Shown here piece by piece: positions 16,888 to 25,707 of a DNA stretch of 64,000 bases (positions within the stretch are counted from its first letter, which is position 1; every line of letters starts with the position of its first letter). The translations under genes and the position numbers were made by a program. The notes beneath the pieces were generated by a model. That model was given only the letters and a program-made list of their open reading frames with translations, did no database searches and was not told the DNA's origin. Source of the DNA: DATBJJ01 sp036556425 (GTDB lineage: Bacteria > Acidobacteriota > Vicinamibacteria > Vicinamibacterales > 2-12-FULL-66-21); the NCBI GenBank assembly GCA_036556425.1, contig DATBJJ010000173.1:1-64000 (forward strand). The letters are read 5' to 3'.

Positions 16888-19394
16888 CGTCGCTTCCTCC
16901 AGCCGCACGCGTGTACGTCGGTTCCGTGATTGCGCTCGGGACGGGGTTGCTCGTCTGGCGCTTCCCGCTCGAGATCCTCGCCAGCCAGGGTCGCCTGCAG
17001 CTCTTCCTCCTGCTGCTCGCGCTCTCGGCGATCACGTCGATCTTCAAGGTGAACCTGCCGCTCGCGCGCAGCGGATCGACGATGTCCGTCTCGTACGCGG
17101 TCGACTTCGCCGCGCTGCTGCTGCTCGGCCCGGACGAGACGATGATCGTCGCGGCGGCGAGCGCGTACAGCCAGTGCACGTTCCGGATCAAAGAGCGCAA
17201 TCCGCTGCACCGGACGTTCTTCAGCATGGCGTGCCTGATCATCACCGTCCAGGCCGCGGGCGCCGCCTACGCGTTTCTCGGAGGCGAGCCCGGCAGCCTC
17301 GCGAGCTTCTCAGAGCTGCCGAAGCCGCTCGTCGGCGCGGCGACGACCTATTTCGTGGTGAACACCCTCGCGATCGCCACGGCAATCGCGCTCTCGACGA
17401 ACCAGGCCGTGATCAACGTCTGGAACGAGAACTTCCTCTGGAGCGCGCCAAGCTACTTCGTCGGCGCGGGCGCCGCCGCGATTGCGGCGTGGATGGTGCG
17501 CGGCCTCTCCGCCCACTGGATCACGCCGCTCGCGCTCGCGCCCCTCGTTCTCACGTATCGCACCTACAAGGTCTATCTCGGGCGCATCGAGGACGAGCAG
17601 CGCCACGTGCGCGAGATGGCCGATCTGCACCTCGCGACGATCGAGGCGCTCGCGCTCGCGATCGATGCGAAAGATCAGACGTCGCAGTCCCACATCCGGC
17701 GCGTGCAGTTGTATGCCGCGTCGGTCGCGAAGGCGATGGGCATGTCGGACAACGACGTTCAAGGCGTGAAGACGGCGGCGCTGCTGCACGACATCGGCAA
17801 GCTCGCCGTGCCCGAACACATCCTGTCGAAGCCAGGACCGCTCACGCCCGAAGAGTTCCAGAAGATCCGCGCGCATCCGAAAGTCGGCGCGGACATCGTC
17901 AGCTCGGTGCCCTTCCCGTATCCCGTCGCGCCGCTCATCTTGAGCCATCACGAGCGATGGGATGGAAAAGGCTATCCGGTGGGCCTCAAGGGCGAGGACA
18001 TTCCGCTGGGCGCGCGGATTTTGTCGGTCGTCGACTACTTCGACGCGCTGATGGCGGAGCGCCCGTATCACAAGGCCATGAGCTTCGATGCGGCGATCGG
18101 GCTCTTGAAGCAGGAATCGGGGAAAGGGCTCGATCCGTCGGTCGTCGCGAAATTCGTCGAGCTGCTGCCGGCGCTGCAGGAAGAGACGGCCGGCCTCGAG
18201 GTCGCGATGCGCAAGTCCGCGGCGGACGTGGCGGGGCAGTCGACGGGCCGCCCGGCGACCGGCCTCACGCCGGACACGCCGAAGAAGAACGTCTTCGAGG
18301 ACATCGCGCTCGCGCACCGGGAGATCTACGCGCTGTACGAAATCGCGCAGGCGATGGGCACGAGCCTGGGCGTGTCGGACACGATGGCGCTCATCGCGGC
18401 GAAGTTGAGCAACCTCGTGCCGTTCTCGTGCGCGGCGCTCTTCCTCTTCGACGAGGACACGGAAACGCTGCGCTGCCGCTTCGCGAGCGGCGTCGACGCG
18501 GAAGTCATTCAGCAGATCTCGGTCAGCAACGGCGAGGGGCTCACCGGCTGGGTCGCGCGCAACCGCCGTCCGCTCGTCAACGCTCGACCGAGCGCGGATC
18601 TCGAGGCGGCGGGCCTCTCGGCGACGACCTCGCTGCAGTCGGCGCTCGTCTGCCCGCTGCTCTTCAACGATCATTTCATCGGCACGCTCTCGGTCTATCA
18701 CACCGAGGCGGGCTTCTACCGCGACGATCACCGCCGGCTCCTCGATCGCGTCTCCGAGCAGGCGGGCGCCGTCATCAAGAACTCGATCCTCTTCGAGCAG
18801 ACGCAGTCGGACTCGTTGACCGATCCGCTCACGGGCCTGCCCAACACGCGGTATCTCTTCATGCAGCTCACGCGAGAGCTCTCGCGCGCCGAGCGTCTGC
18901 AGTCGGAGATCTCGCTGATGGTCATGGACCTCGACAACTTCAAGGAGATCAACGACAACCACGGCCACCACGTCGGCGACCGCGCGCTCTGCGAGATCGC
19001 GCGCGTGCTGCGCACGACGATCCGGCCGTACGACATCTGCGTCCGCTACGCGGGCGACGAGTTCATCGTCGTGATGTCGGGATGCGGATCGGAAGAGGCC
19101 GAGCAGAAGCGCGACGAGCTCCAGCGATCGATCGACGCGGTCTTCTTCGAGGCGCGGCCGGGCAAGCGCCTGCGGATCGGCGTCAGCATCGGGACGGCCG
19201 TGTTCCCGCACGACGGCGATTCGTACGAGCAGCTCCTCGCGACCGCCGACAGCCGCATGTATCAGAACAAGGCCGAGCGCAAGCGCCGCGCGCAGGACGA
19301 CCAGCAGAAGCGCGGCGGATCGACGCCGGCGGCGCCATCCTCGGTGACGCTCGGCGATCGCGACGTTCAGCAGTCGGCCGCCGGCATCATCTGA
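16884..19394 (+). CDS. Membrane HD-GYP / GAF / GGDEF c-di-GMP protein
   Basis: An 836-aa dual c-di-GMP enzyme. About eight membrane segments (1-240) form a sensor of the MASE type. An HD-GYP phosphodiesterase domain follows, with LLHDIGKL near 300 and HHERWDGKGYP near 355, all metal residues intact. A GAF domain lies at about 475-640 and a GGDEF diguanylate cyclase at about 655-805. The cyclase reads AGDEF (about 722), an accepted active variant, and has the inhibitory I-site RPYD five residues upstream. Both synthesis and breakdown appear possible in one chain. It overlaps the protease gene by 4 bp. The C-terminal tail (about 810-836) is disordered. Confidence 0.93.
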   Translation: MTSLPPAARVYVGSVIALGTGLLVWRFPLEILASQGRLQLFLLLLALSAITSIFKVNLPLARSGSTMSVSYAVDFAALLLLGPDETMIVAAASAYSQCTFRIKERNPLHRTFFSMACLIITVQAAGAAYAFLGGEPGSLASFSELPKPLVGAATTYFVVNTLAIATAIALSTNQAVINVWNENFLWSAPSYFVGAGAAAIAAWMVRGLSAHWITPLALAPLVLTYRTYKVYLGRIEDEQRHVREMADLHLATIEALALAIDAKDQTSQSHIRRVQLYAASVAKAMGMSDNDVQGVKTAALLHDIGKLAVPEHILSKPGPLTPEEFQKIRAHPKVGADIVSSVPFPYPVAPLILSHHERWDGKGYPVGLKGEDIPLGARILSVVDYFDALMAERPYHKAMSFDAAIGLLKQESGKGLDPSVVAKFVELLPALQEETAGLEVAMRKSAADVAGQSTGRPATGLTPDTPKKNVFEDIALAHREIYALYEIAQAMGTSLGVSDTMALIAAKLSNLVPFSCAALFLFDEDTETLRCRFASGVDAEVIQQISVSNGEGLTGWVARNRRPLVNARPSADLEAAGLSATTSLQSALVCPLLFNDHFIGTLSVYHTEAGFYRDDHRRLLDRVSEQAGAVIKNSILFEQTQSDSLTDPLTGLPNTRYLFMQLTRELSRAERLQSEISLMVMDLDNFKEINDNHGHHVGDRALCEIARVLRTTIRPYDICVRYAGDEFIVVMSGCGSEEAEQKRDELQRSIDAVFFEARPGKRLRIGVSIGTAVFPHDGDSYEQLLATADSRMYQNKAERKRRAQDDQQKRGGSTPAAPSSVTLGDRDVQQSAAGII

Positions 19395-19398
19395 ATCC

Positions 19399-19427
19399 CT
19401 GAACGCGCACGGCGTCCGCGATAGAAT
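19399..19427 (+). promoter_or_regulatory. Candidate promoter for the flavin reductase gene
   Basis: A -10-like TAGAAT at 19422-19427 lies 17 bp downstream of a weak -35 CTGAAC at 19399-19404, about 30 bp upstream of the GTG start at 19458. A short CCTGA...TCAGG dyad sits between the -10 and the start. Confidence 0.35.
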
Positions 19428-19457
19428 CACCTGAGCGTCACTTCAGGTTCTGTTCGC

Positions 19458-20168
19458 GTGTCTGCTTCCGACAACCTCGTCCTACCAATCAGAACGGTAC
19501 TCGGCGCCACGCCGTCGACGCGGATGGTTCGGCTCGAGTTGGGCGGCCGCGCGTTCGCGTTCGAAGCCGGCCAGGCCGCGCTCATCGGCCTCGCGGATCA
19601 TGAAGCGCGCGTGCCGTACTCGATCGCGTCGGCGCCCGACGAAGCGGCGCACTCCGGATTGCTGGACTTCCTGATCAAGGTCGAGCCGTCCGGTCGATGG
19701 GGCCATCAATTCGATCGCCTCGAGCCGGGCGACGCGATTGGCGTTCGCGGCCCGTTCGGAACGTTTCTCTTCCCGCACCATCCACTCGAGGATCGCTTTC
19801 TCTTCATCGCGGGTGGAACGGGCATCGTGCCGATCAGGGCGATGATTCGACAAGCGCTCTCGAACGGACAGAAGGGCACGATGCGCCTTCTCTACAGCGC
19901 AAAGACGGCCGACGATTTCGCGTACCTCCCCGAGCTGCGCGACATGGCCGCGCGGGACGGTCTCGATCTGCACTTGCACGTCACGCGCGCGCCCGAGGAG
20001 AGGAGCACCGGCCGCGGACGCATCGGCATCGCGCAGCTCGCGCCGCTCGTCGATCGCCCCGAAACGCTCTGCTTCGTGTGCGGCCCGGAATCAATGGTCG
20101 CCGACGTGCCGCCCATGCTTCAGGAGCTTGGAATAGATCGGGTGAGGATTAAAGTCGAAGAGTGGTAG
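19458..20168 (+). CDS. FAD/NAD(P) oxidoreductase (ferredoxin reductase-like)
   Basis: A 236-aa flavoprotein of the ferredoxin-NADP reductase superfamily. The FAD-binding motif RVPYSIAS lies near residues 51-58, the FAD phosphate loop region GDAIGVRGPFG near 90-100, the NAD(P) motif GGTGIVPIRAM near 118-128 and the C-terminal CGPESMVAD near 212. There is no [2Fe-2S] cysteine cluster, so it transfers electrons between NAD(P)H and an external partner or sulfite/nitrate-type oxidase. No partner gene is adjacent. The start is a GTG at 19458. Confidence 0.86.
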   Translation: MSASDNLVLPIRTVLGATPSTRMVRLELGGRAFAFEAGQAALIGLADHEARVPYSIASAPDEAAHSGLLDFLIKVEPSGRWGHQFDRLEPGDAIGVRGPFGTFLFPHHPLEDRFLFIAGGTGIVPIRAMIRQALSNGQKGTMRLLYSAKTADDFAYLPELRDMAARDGLDLHLHVTRAPEERSTGRGRIGIAQLAPLVDRPETLCFVCGPESMVADVPPMLQELGIDRVRIKVEEW

Positions 20169-20173
20169 GAGTC

Positions 20174-20234
20174 GGTTCCTGGTGCCGGGTTCGGATTCCA
20201 GCTTCTTCGAACCCGAACCTCGGAACCAGGAACC
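20174..20234. terminator. Long imperfect hairpin at a convergent junction
   Basis: GGTTCCTGG (20174-20182) pairs with CCAGGAACC (20226-20234), and inside it GGGTTCG (20187-20193) pairs with CGAACCC (20208-20214). The element lies directly after the flavin reductase stop and before the convergent BON gene end. It lacks a T-run, so a bidirectional Rho-independent terminator is not proven, but position and symmetry suggest a role in ending or stabilising both transcripts. Confidence 0.5.
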
Positions 20235-20250
20235 CGGAACGTCGAACCTG

Positions 20251-20565
20251 CTAAGGGTTTATCTGCAACGTCGACTTGACATCCTTGACGCCGCCGATCT
20301 TGCGCGCGAGACCGATCGCTTTGTCGCGTTCCGCCGCGCTCTTCACCGCGCCCGACAACGTGACGACGCCCTTGAACGTGTCGACGTCGATGCGCAGGCC
20401 GCCGACGTCCGGATCGTTCAGCAGCGATGTCTTCACGCGCGTCGTGATCGTCGCGTCGTCGATCGTTTCGCCAATCGTCTTGCCGCACGCGCTCAGCGCG
20501 AACGGCGCGGCCAGGGTGAGCACGAGTAGGACGGCGGTCGCATAACTGTACGTTTTGGTCTTCAT
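20251..20565 (-). CDS. BON-domain lipoprotein
   Basis: A 104-aa exported lipoprotein. The signal peptide ends with lipobox LSAC (about residue 27) and one BON domain (about 35-104) follows, with the family pattern DDATITTRVKTSLL, GGLRIDVDTFKGVVTLSG and the glycine-rich VKDVKSTLQI end. BON domains bind phospholipid surfaces, and small members (OsmY-like) support envelope integrity in osmotic stress. It is monocistronic, with convergent and same-strand neighbours. Confidence 0.88.
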   Translation of the reverse strand: MKTKTYSYATAVLLVLTLAAPFALSACGKTIGETIDDATITTRVKTSLLNDPDVGGLRIDVDTFKGVVTLSGAVKSAAERDKAIGLARKIGGVKDVKSTLQINP

Positions 20566-20637
20566 CGTCCAATCTCCTGAGTTCCGATCGTATCCCCGCA
20601 GGCGGCCGCGGTTCGGCCATCTGCGGCCGGCTGCAAC

Positions 20638-21411
20638 CTACATGCCCGTGGCGTGATATCCGCCGTCGACCATCAGCACCTCGGCGGTGACGGCTCTTCC
20701 CGCCGGCGACAGGAGGAACATCGCCGCATCCGCCACTTCGGCCGTCTCGACCGTGCGGCGCAGCGGCGCGCGATCCCGGTACACCTGCAGAATGCTCGAG
20801 AACCCCGCGATGCCCGCAGCCGCCAGCGTCTTGATGGGCCCCGCGGAGATCGCGTTGACGCGGATGCCTTTCGGTCCGAGATCCGCCGCGAGGTATCGCA
20901 CGCTTGCCTCGAGCGCCGCTTTCGCTACACCCATCACGTTGTAGTTCTGGAAGACGCGCTCGCTGCCGAGATACGTCAGCGTGAGCATGCTGCCGCCGCC
21001 GCGGCGCTCCATCAGCGGCACCGCGCCGCGCGCGAGCGCGATGAGCGAGTACGCGCTGACGTCGAGCGCGAGCCGGAAGCCCTCGCGCGTCGTCTCGACG
21101 AACGGCGCCGTCAGCTCTTCTTTCCGCGCGTACGCCGCTCCGTGCACGACGAAGTCGAGACCCCCGAACTCGCGATCGATCGCCGTGAAGAGCGCATCGA
21201 TCTGCGCGTCGTCGGTCACGTCGCAGGGAAGAATGAGCGGATTCGCGAGCGACGCCGACAGGTCGCGCACGTTTTCCTCGAGCCGTTCGCCCTGATACGT
21301 GACTGCCAGCCGCGCCCCGAGAGCGCTCGCCGCCTGCGCGATCGCCCACGCGATCGACCGTTTGTTGGCAATTCCTACAATCAATCCGTACTTTCCTGCC
21401 AGGTCCGTCAT
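20638..21411 (-). CDS. fabI: Enoyl-ACP reductase FabI
   Basis: A 257-aa NAD(P)H-dependent reductase that completes each fatty acid elongation cycle. Seen directly: the FabI nucleotide motif GIANKRSIAW near residues 13-22, the catalytic pair Y-x6-K in YNVMGVAK, TYLGSERV near 146, SAGPIKTLAAAGI and the C-terminal VDGGYHATGM. The spacing of tyrosine and lysine is the FabI type. The ATG at 21411 starts directly at the family N-terminus; a longer in-frame frame would translate the GGGGTC repeats upstream. No other fatty acid genes are adjacent. Confidence 0.95.
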   Translation of the reverse strand: MTDLAGKYGLIVGIANKRSIAWAIAQAASALGARLAVTYQGERLEENVRDLSASLANPLILPCDVTDDAQIDALFTAIDREFGGLDFVVHGAAYARKEELTAPFVETTREGFRLALDVSAYSLIALARGAVPLMERRGGGSMLTLTYLGSERVFQNYNVMGVAKAALEASVRYLAADLGPKGIRVNAISAGPIKTLAAAGIAGFSSILQVYRDRAPLRRTVETAEVADAAMFLLSPAGRAVTAEVLMVDGGYHATGM

Positions 21412-21427
21412 GTGGCTCCTGTCGACC

Positions 21428-21470
21428 GGGGTCAGACCCCACCGGCCGCGGACGGCTGGGGTCAGACCCC
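21428..21470. repeat. Paired GGGGTCAGACCCC palindromes upstream of fabI
   Basis: Two copies, at 21428-21440 and 21458-21470, are separated by a 17-bp spacer. In reverse complement this reads GGGGTCTGACCCC, spacer with GTCCGCGGC, GGGGTCTGACCCC. That is the same architecture as the block at 4737-4780, including a shared 9-bp core in the spacer. It lies 17 bp upstream of the fabI start codon, so it would be in or next to the fabI leader or promoter. Confidence 0.85.
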
Positions 21471-21504
21471 CGGACGTCAATTTACATGCTTCTCGGCCGG
21501 TCGG

Positions 21505-22524
21505 TCAGCGCTTCGGCGGCAACAGGCGCTTCGGAAACTTCGCCACGACCGTGTAGTTCGGATCGACGACGTTCGCGATGCGCGAGTGGCCGCCCTGCGA
21601 GACGACTTGATACGCTTCGAGCTTCTCGAACCCGTACTCGTCGACGAGCCATTCGATCAACTCGACCTGCGCGATTCGGAACGCGTCGACGAGCGGACGC
21701 GCGCTCGCCGCGACCATGATGTCGTCCGCATCTTCCATCCGCGGCCATCGAATGCTCCGCCCTTTGATCAGATCGAACTCGAACGTGACGTCCATTGTCG
21801 TCTCGAGGCCGGAGCCGCAGATCTCGCCGTCGCCCTGCAGCGCGTGGCCGTCGCCGAAATAGAAGTACGCGCCCTCGTGGAAGATCGGCAGGAACACCGT
21901 CGTCCCCTCGCGCGCGTCGGACGCGTCCATGTTGCCGCCGAAGTTGCCTGGCCACAGGCCGCCGAACGCCTCTTCGCCGGCCGGCGCCACCGCCAGCCGG
22001 CCGAGCATCGGCTTGAGCGGCATCGTGATCGACTTCGACGCCGAGTTGGGCAGATCGAGCGTGCCCACGTTGCGCGACCGATCGATGCGCCACACGAATC
22101 GACGCGCCGGCAGCGGATCGTTGAGCATCCGCGTCCGCGAATCGCCGGCGACGGCGCTGATGCCTCGCGGATTCACCGCCGACACGGCCGTGTCGCGATT
22201 CGGGCGAAGTCGCACGATGCGCACGACGAGCGTGTCCTGAGGCGTCGCACCTTCGATGAGGAACGGCCCGACCTCTCCGGGCCACGGGCCGCCATCCTTT
22301 TCATAGTAGTCGCCGGCGCGCGAGAACGTGCGCGTCTCGACGACCGCGCCCGGCCTCAAGCGGAGCACGGGAGGGCGAACGGCAAACGTTGGAACGCCCG
22401 CGGTGGGCTCGTATTTGATCGGCTGCCGCAGGACGAGGGCAGCGTCCCTGGTCTGCGCACGATCGACGTGAACGGCGCCGGCGATCAGGACAGCGGCACA
22501 CAGCGGCGCAAAGAGACGAGGCAT
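21505..22524 (-). CDS. Secreted acetamidase/formamidase family protein
   Basis: A 339-aa FmdA/AmdA-family amidohydrolase carrying a signal peptide (MPRLFAPLCAAVLIAGAVHV). The family zinc-binding and catalytic segments are visible: LWPGNFGGNMDASD near residue 188 and FGDGHALQGDGEICGSGLE near 225. Most characterised members are cytosolic, so export is notable. The substrate is a short amide or unknown. The ATG at 22524 has a good Shine-Dalgarno GGAGGGA 4 nt upstream; an ATG at 22551 does not. Downstream on the same strand is fabI, with the GGGGTC repeat pair between. Confidence 0.87.
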   Translation of the reverse strand: MPRLFAPLCAAVLIAGAVHVDRAQTRDAALVLRQPIKYEPTAGVPTFAVRPPVLRLRPGAVVETRTFSRAGDYYEKDGGPWPGEVGPFLIEGATPQDTLVVRIVRLRPNRDTAVSAVNPRGISAVAGDSRTRMLNDPLPARRFVWRIDRSRNVGTLDLPNSASKSITMPLKPMLGRLAVAPAGEEAFGGLWPGNFGGNMDASDAREGTTVFLPIFHEGAYFYFGDGHALQGDGEICGSGLETTMDVTFEFDLIKGRSIRWPRMEDADDIMVAASARPLVDAFRIAQVELIEWLVDEYGFEKLEAYQVVSQGGHSRIANVVDPNYTVVAKFPKRLLPPKR

Positions 22525-22596
22525 GTTCCCTCCAAACACGACGGAGGGCATTCAAGCACAGAGCGTGCGGAGAATGACAGAGGAGAGTGAATCGAG

Positions 22597-23367
22597 CTAT
22601 CGCGAGCGCTTGCGGCCGCCGCCGCCGTGGCGCGGCTGTTGGCTCGAGCGGAAATTCCCGCCTTGGCCGCGGCCCTGCCCTTGGCCTGGGCCTGGGCGCG
22701 ATCCCGCGAACCGCGTTCCGCCGCCGAACGGACGATGACCGTTGCCGCCCTGGCCGCCGCCGCCGCGCTGGCGTCCGCGATTGTTGCCGCCCCGGAATTG
22801 CGCGTTGCCCTGATTGCCGCCGCGCCCGCCCGATTGCCTGATCGTGAACTCCGGCGGCGTGCGCGCGTCCTTCTGCCCCTCGGGACGCGGCAGCGTCGCG
22901 CGAATCAGCGGACGGTGAACGGGACCGTCCTCGACGTCGCGCACGACGGGATCTTCGGGCAGATCGGCAATGTCTGGAATGTCCTCGCCCGCATCCTGAT
23001 CGATGTTTTCATCCCCGTCACTCATGTCCAACGTGGGGAATTCGTCCGCGTCCACTTCGACTTCCTCAGTGGATTCGTACGCGGGCGACGATTCTGCGAC
23101 GGTTGGTGCGGATGATGTGGCGGACGGCGAGTCGGCCGCGGGCTTTCCGGCGAGCGCCTCTTTGAAGAGCGCGGCCGGCGCCGATTCCTTGCGCTTACGC
23201 CGCGGCGCTTGTCCGCCTTTGTACGGATGTTCGGCGTCGCAGGTCGTGCACCGTGTCTGCTTCACGGTGTCTTCGATCATGGCTACGACCGCGTGATTCG
23301 TCACTCGACGCTCACGCGGACAGTAGTCGTCCAATATGTCTCCAAGACGCAGCCGGCGCTGCTCCAT
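22597..23367 (-). CDS. Zinc-finger-like, RGG-rich acidic protein
   Basis: A 256-aa protein of three parts. An N-terminal domain (about 1-55) has a single cysteine in DDYCPRERR and a RCTTCD pair, like a small zinc-binding unit. A long acidic, Ser/Pro-rich disordered middle (about 60-150) follows. The C-terminus (about 170-256) is packed with RGG, GGN and GRG repeats. RGG tails bind RNA and can drive phase separation; in bacteria they are uncommon. The family is not named here and the function is unknown, though an RNA-associated role is the simplest reading. It sits alone between the acetamidase and S41 genes. Confidence 0.72.
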   Translation of the reverse strand: MEQRRLRLGDILDDYCPRERRVTNHAVVAMIEDTVKQTRCTTCDAEHPYKGGQAPRRKRKESAPAALFKEALAGKPAADSPSATSSAPTVAESSPAYESTEEVEVDADEFPTLDMSDGDENIDQDAGEDIPDIADLPEDPVVRDVEDGPVHRPLIRATLPRPEGQKDARTPPEFTIRQSGGRGGNQGNAQFRGGNNRGRQRGGGGQGGNGHRPFGGGTRFAGSRPGPGQGQGRGQGGNFRSSQQPRHGGGGRKRSR

Positions 23368-23484
23368 TCAAACTTCTCCCGATTGGGTGTCCGCGATGAG
23401 ATGGGCTGGAAAGACTGCCTAGACGCAGGTAAAGAGAGTCTAGCAGAGCCTCTCCCGCCGGCGCAACACGAACCGGTGTTCCAG

Positions 23485-24807
23485 TTACCTTCCCTGCCGA
23501 TCGACCCATGCAAAGGCCGCTGCCAATGTCGGATCGCGCCCGTCGAGGAGCTCTTTTCTCGAGAGCGCGACCGGCTCGTCGGGGACGACCCCCCGTCCCT
23601 CGAGCCGTGTTCCGTTTGCGGTCACGAAGTCACCGGTGGCGTGAATCAGTACGTCGCCGTTGGGTAACTTGGCAAAAAAGGCGGGTAGTGCCTGCCCCAT
23701 CGACGTCTGGCCGAACACCCGTGCGCGCCCGAGCGATTGCATCCCGCCCGCGAAACACTCCGAGGCGCTGCCGGTCATGTCGTCGACGAGGATCGCAAGC
23801 GGACCGCCAAACGGCTGCACGCGCTCGCCAGCCGCGCTCACCAGGCGAGGGTTCGCGGCGAACCGCAGCATCGCGTCGCGCGTCTTCATGACCCCGAGCG
23901 CCTGCCGCTCTGTGAGGAAGTGGCCGGAGATGCCCATGATCATTGCCGCGAGGCCGCCCGGGTTCCCGCGAAGATCGATCACGATCGCGTCATGCCGGCG
24001 GAATCGATCGATCGCCTTTTGAAAGAGCCCATCCACGGCAGGCATCCATACGTTGAATCGAATCACGCCGGCCGTGGCCCCTTTCGGCGTGCGCCGCTCT
24101 TCCGCATCGAAGCGGACGTACATCGTCGGCAGGTTTCCCACGGTCGCCGGTTGGCCCGGCTCCGCGCGGCGCTCGACGGCGACGCCGATGTCCTGCCCGC
24201 CGTTGTCGAACATGAGCGATGCGCGCGAGCCGCGCGGTCCCCGCGCGCGCGTCTCGACGAGCCGCCACGCTTCGACGTGCCTCAAACGATCGGGCATCGT
24301 CTCGGGCAGACGCGACAGCAGCTCGGCGACGGGCATCGCATCGAGCGAGAGCAGGCGCCAACCGGCGCGGACGCCGGCGGCCGCCGCGCCGCCCTGCGGA
24401 TCGACGGAGATCACGACCAGCTCCGAGCCAACCAGCCGCACGTCGAAGCCGGGATCGCCGCTGAGATCGACGGCCGGACTTGCCGGATCGCCGCTGCTGG
24501 ACGGAATCAGCGCGAAGTGCGACAGCCCGAGCCGTCCGAGCATCTCCTTGATCACGTCGCGCAGCTCCGTCTCCGTGCGCGCGCGCGCCGCGCGCGGCCC
24601 GAGCTCGGTGCGCACGGCCTGCCAGTCGACGCCATTCATGCCGGGATCGAAGTGCGAGTCTCGAATGATCTTCCACGCCGCGTCGAACGTCTCGATCCCT
24701 TTCTCGAGAGGAACCGCTGCCTGCGCGCGCAGGCACACGTGGACGACGGCGATCAGGAGGATCGCGATCGCCAACGGGATCGGCGCGCGCGGCGGACGGA
24801 GCGTCAC
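23485..24807 (-). CDS. S41-family tail-specific protease-like protein
   Basis: A 440-aa exported protein with an N-terminal signal/anchor (about 10-30), a linker helix domain, a PDZ-like region (about 120-200: VVISVDPQGGAAAAGVRAGWRL) and an S41 core (about 240-430). The nucleophile serine appears in DDMTGSASECFAGG near 348. The position of the usual catalytic lysine (TFGKG in CtpA) reads TSMGQA, with Gln in place of Lys, so the classical Ser-Lys dyad is not intact. Tricorn/IRBP-type relatives use other residues. The start is a GTG at 24807 overlapping the previous stop by 4 bp (GTGA). Confidence 0.83.
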   Translation of the reverse strand: MTLRPPRAPIPLAIAILLIAVVHVCLRAQAAVPLEKGIETFDAAWKIIRDSHFDPGMNGVDWQAVRTELGPRAARARTETELRDVIKEMLGRLGLSHFALIPSSSGDPASPAVDLSGDPGFDVRLVGSELVVISVDPQGGAAAAGVRAGWRLLSLDAMPVAELLSRLPETMPDRLRHVEAWRLVETRARGPRGSRASLMFDNGGQDIGVAVERRAEPGQPATVGNLPTMYVRFDAEERRTPKGATAGVIRFNVWMPAVDGLFQKAIDRFRRHDAIVIDLRGNPGGLAAMIMGISGHFLTERQALGVMKTRDAMLRFAANPRLVSAAGERVQPFGGPLAILVDDMTGSASECFAGGMQSLGRARVFGQTSMGQALPAFFAKLPNGDVLIHATGDFVTANGTRLEGRGVVPDEPVALSRKELLDGRDPTLAAAFAWVDRQGR

Positions 24808-25583
24808 TTGATGAGGGCCTTGATCTGCGCAGGCACGGTAAAGACGGACGGGTCGACCTTGCCGTACTCGACGCTCTGAATCGTCATGATCATCTCGACG
24901 TTCATCATGGTGACCTTCGTCGTCGCCGGATGCATGAGCGGACCGAACTGTTTGAAGTCGGTCCAGACCGTCGTGCCCTGCATCGTTCCCATCGGCGTCT
25001 CGCGGCTCGTCGTCACGCCTGCTTTCAGTCCGGTGTCGGCGTCGTAGAACTCGATGTCCTCGTCGCCGTCCTTCTTCACGAGCTTGATCTTGTAGGCGGC
25101 TCGCCCGTCGAACGTCGTCTTCTCCATCGTCGTGATCGCGCTGTAGCGCTCCGGCGCCTTGAGCTCTTCGTAGAAGTCGACGTCGAACTTCCGCTGCTCG
25201 AGCTGTTTCCCATCGAGGAGGATCGGACCGGTCATCGGCGAGATCGACCAGCCGACGGTTCCGTCGAATCCTTCCTCGAGAGGGCCGATGCCCGGCATCG
25301 TCATTCTCTGGAGGAACTTGTTCGGCTTGCCCTGGAACGTCTCGAGCGTGCCGCTGATGTCGGGACCCGGGAGCGAGACCGTGCCGACGGAGTGCATCGA
25401 CGTCTGCGCGAGGATGGCTTCTCTCCCGCCGATCGCTTTGATGTGCTTGTCGATGATCGAGCGCGCGGAAGGCAGCGCCTGCTTCGCTTCGAGCCCGGGC
25501 GTTCCGGCGGCTGAGACGATCGCGGCACACGCGCAAGCGAGAACGGGCAGAGCGACGCCCGGCTTCAACAACGGCAGACGCAT
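24804..25583 (-). CDS. Secreted LolA-like outer-membrane lipoprotein-sorting protein
   Basis: A 259-aa exported protein with a signal peptide (about 1-26, hydrophobic ALPVLACACAAIVSAA). It has the half-barrel pattern of LolA-like/lipoprotein-sorting proteins: SIIDKHIKAIGGREAI, the PNKFLQRM segment, GTVGWSIS, then alternating strands to VDPSVFTVPAQI. Such proteins bind lipids or acyl chains in the periplasm. It is coupled to the S41 protease by a 4-bp overlap, suggesting joint work on envelope proteins. No lolCDE genes are nearby. Confidence 0.8.
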   Translation of the reverse strand: MRLPLLKPGVALPVLACACAAIVSAAGTPGLEAKQALPSARSIIDKHIKAIGGREAILAQTSMHSVGTVSLPGPDISGTLETFQGKPNKFLQRMTMPGIGPLEEGFDGTVGWSISPMTGPILLDGKQLEQRKFDVDFYEELKAPERYSAITTMEKTTFDGRAAYKIKLVKKDGDEDIEFYDADTGLKAGVTTSRETPMGTMQGTTVWTDFKQFGPLMHPATTKVTMMNVEMIMTIQSVEYGKVDPSVFTVPAQIKALIK

Positions 25584-25707
25584 GACAGGTTGGCTCCTGG
25601 CTACTCAAAAGGCTGGGGTTCCCTCCAGTGTGCAATACGGTCACGGTGGTTTGCAAGGTCCCTACCAGGCGAATTCGGCGGCAATCCGCGCGAAATGCTA
25701 GGGAAAT

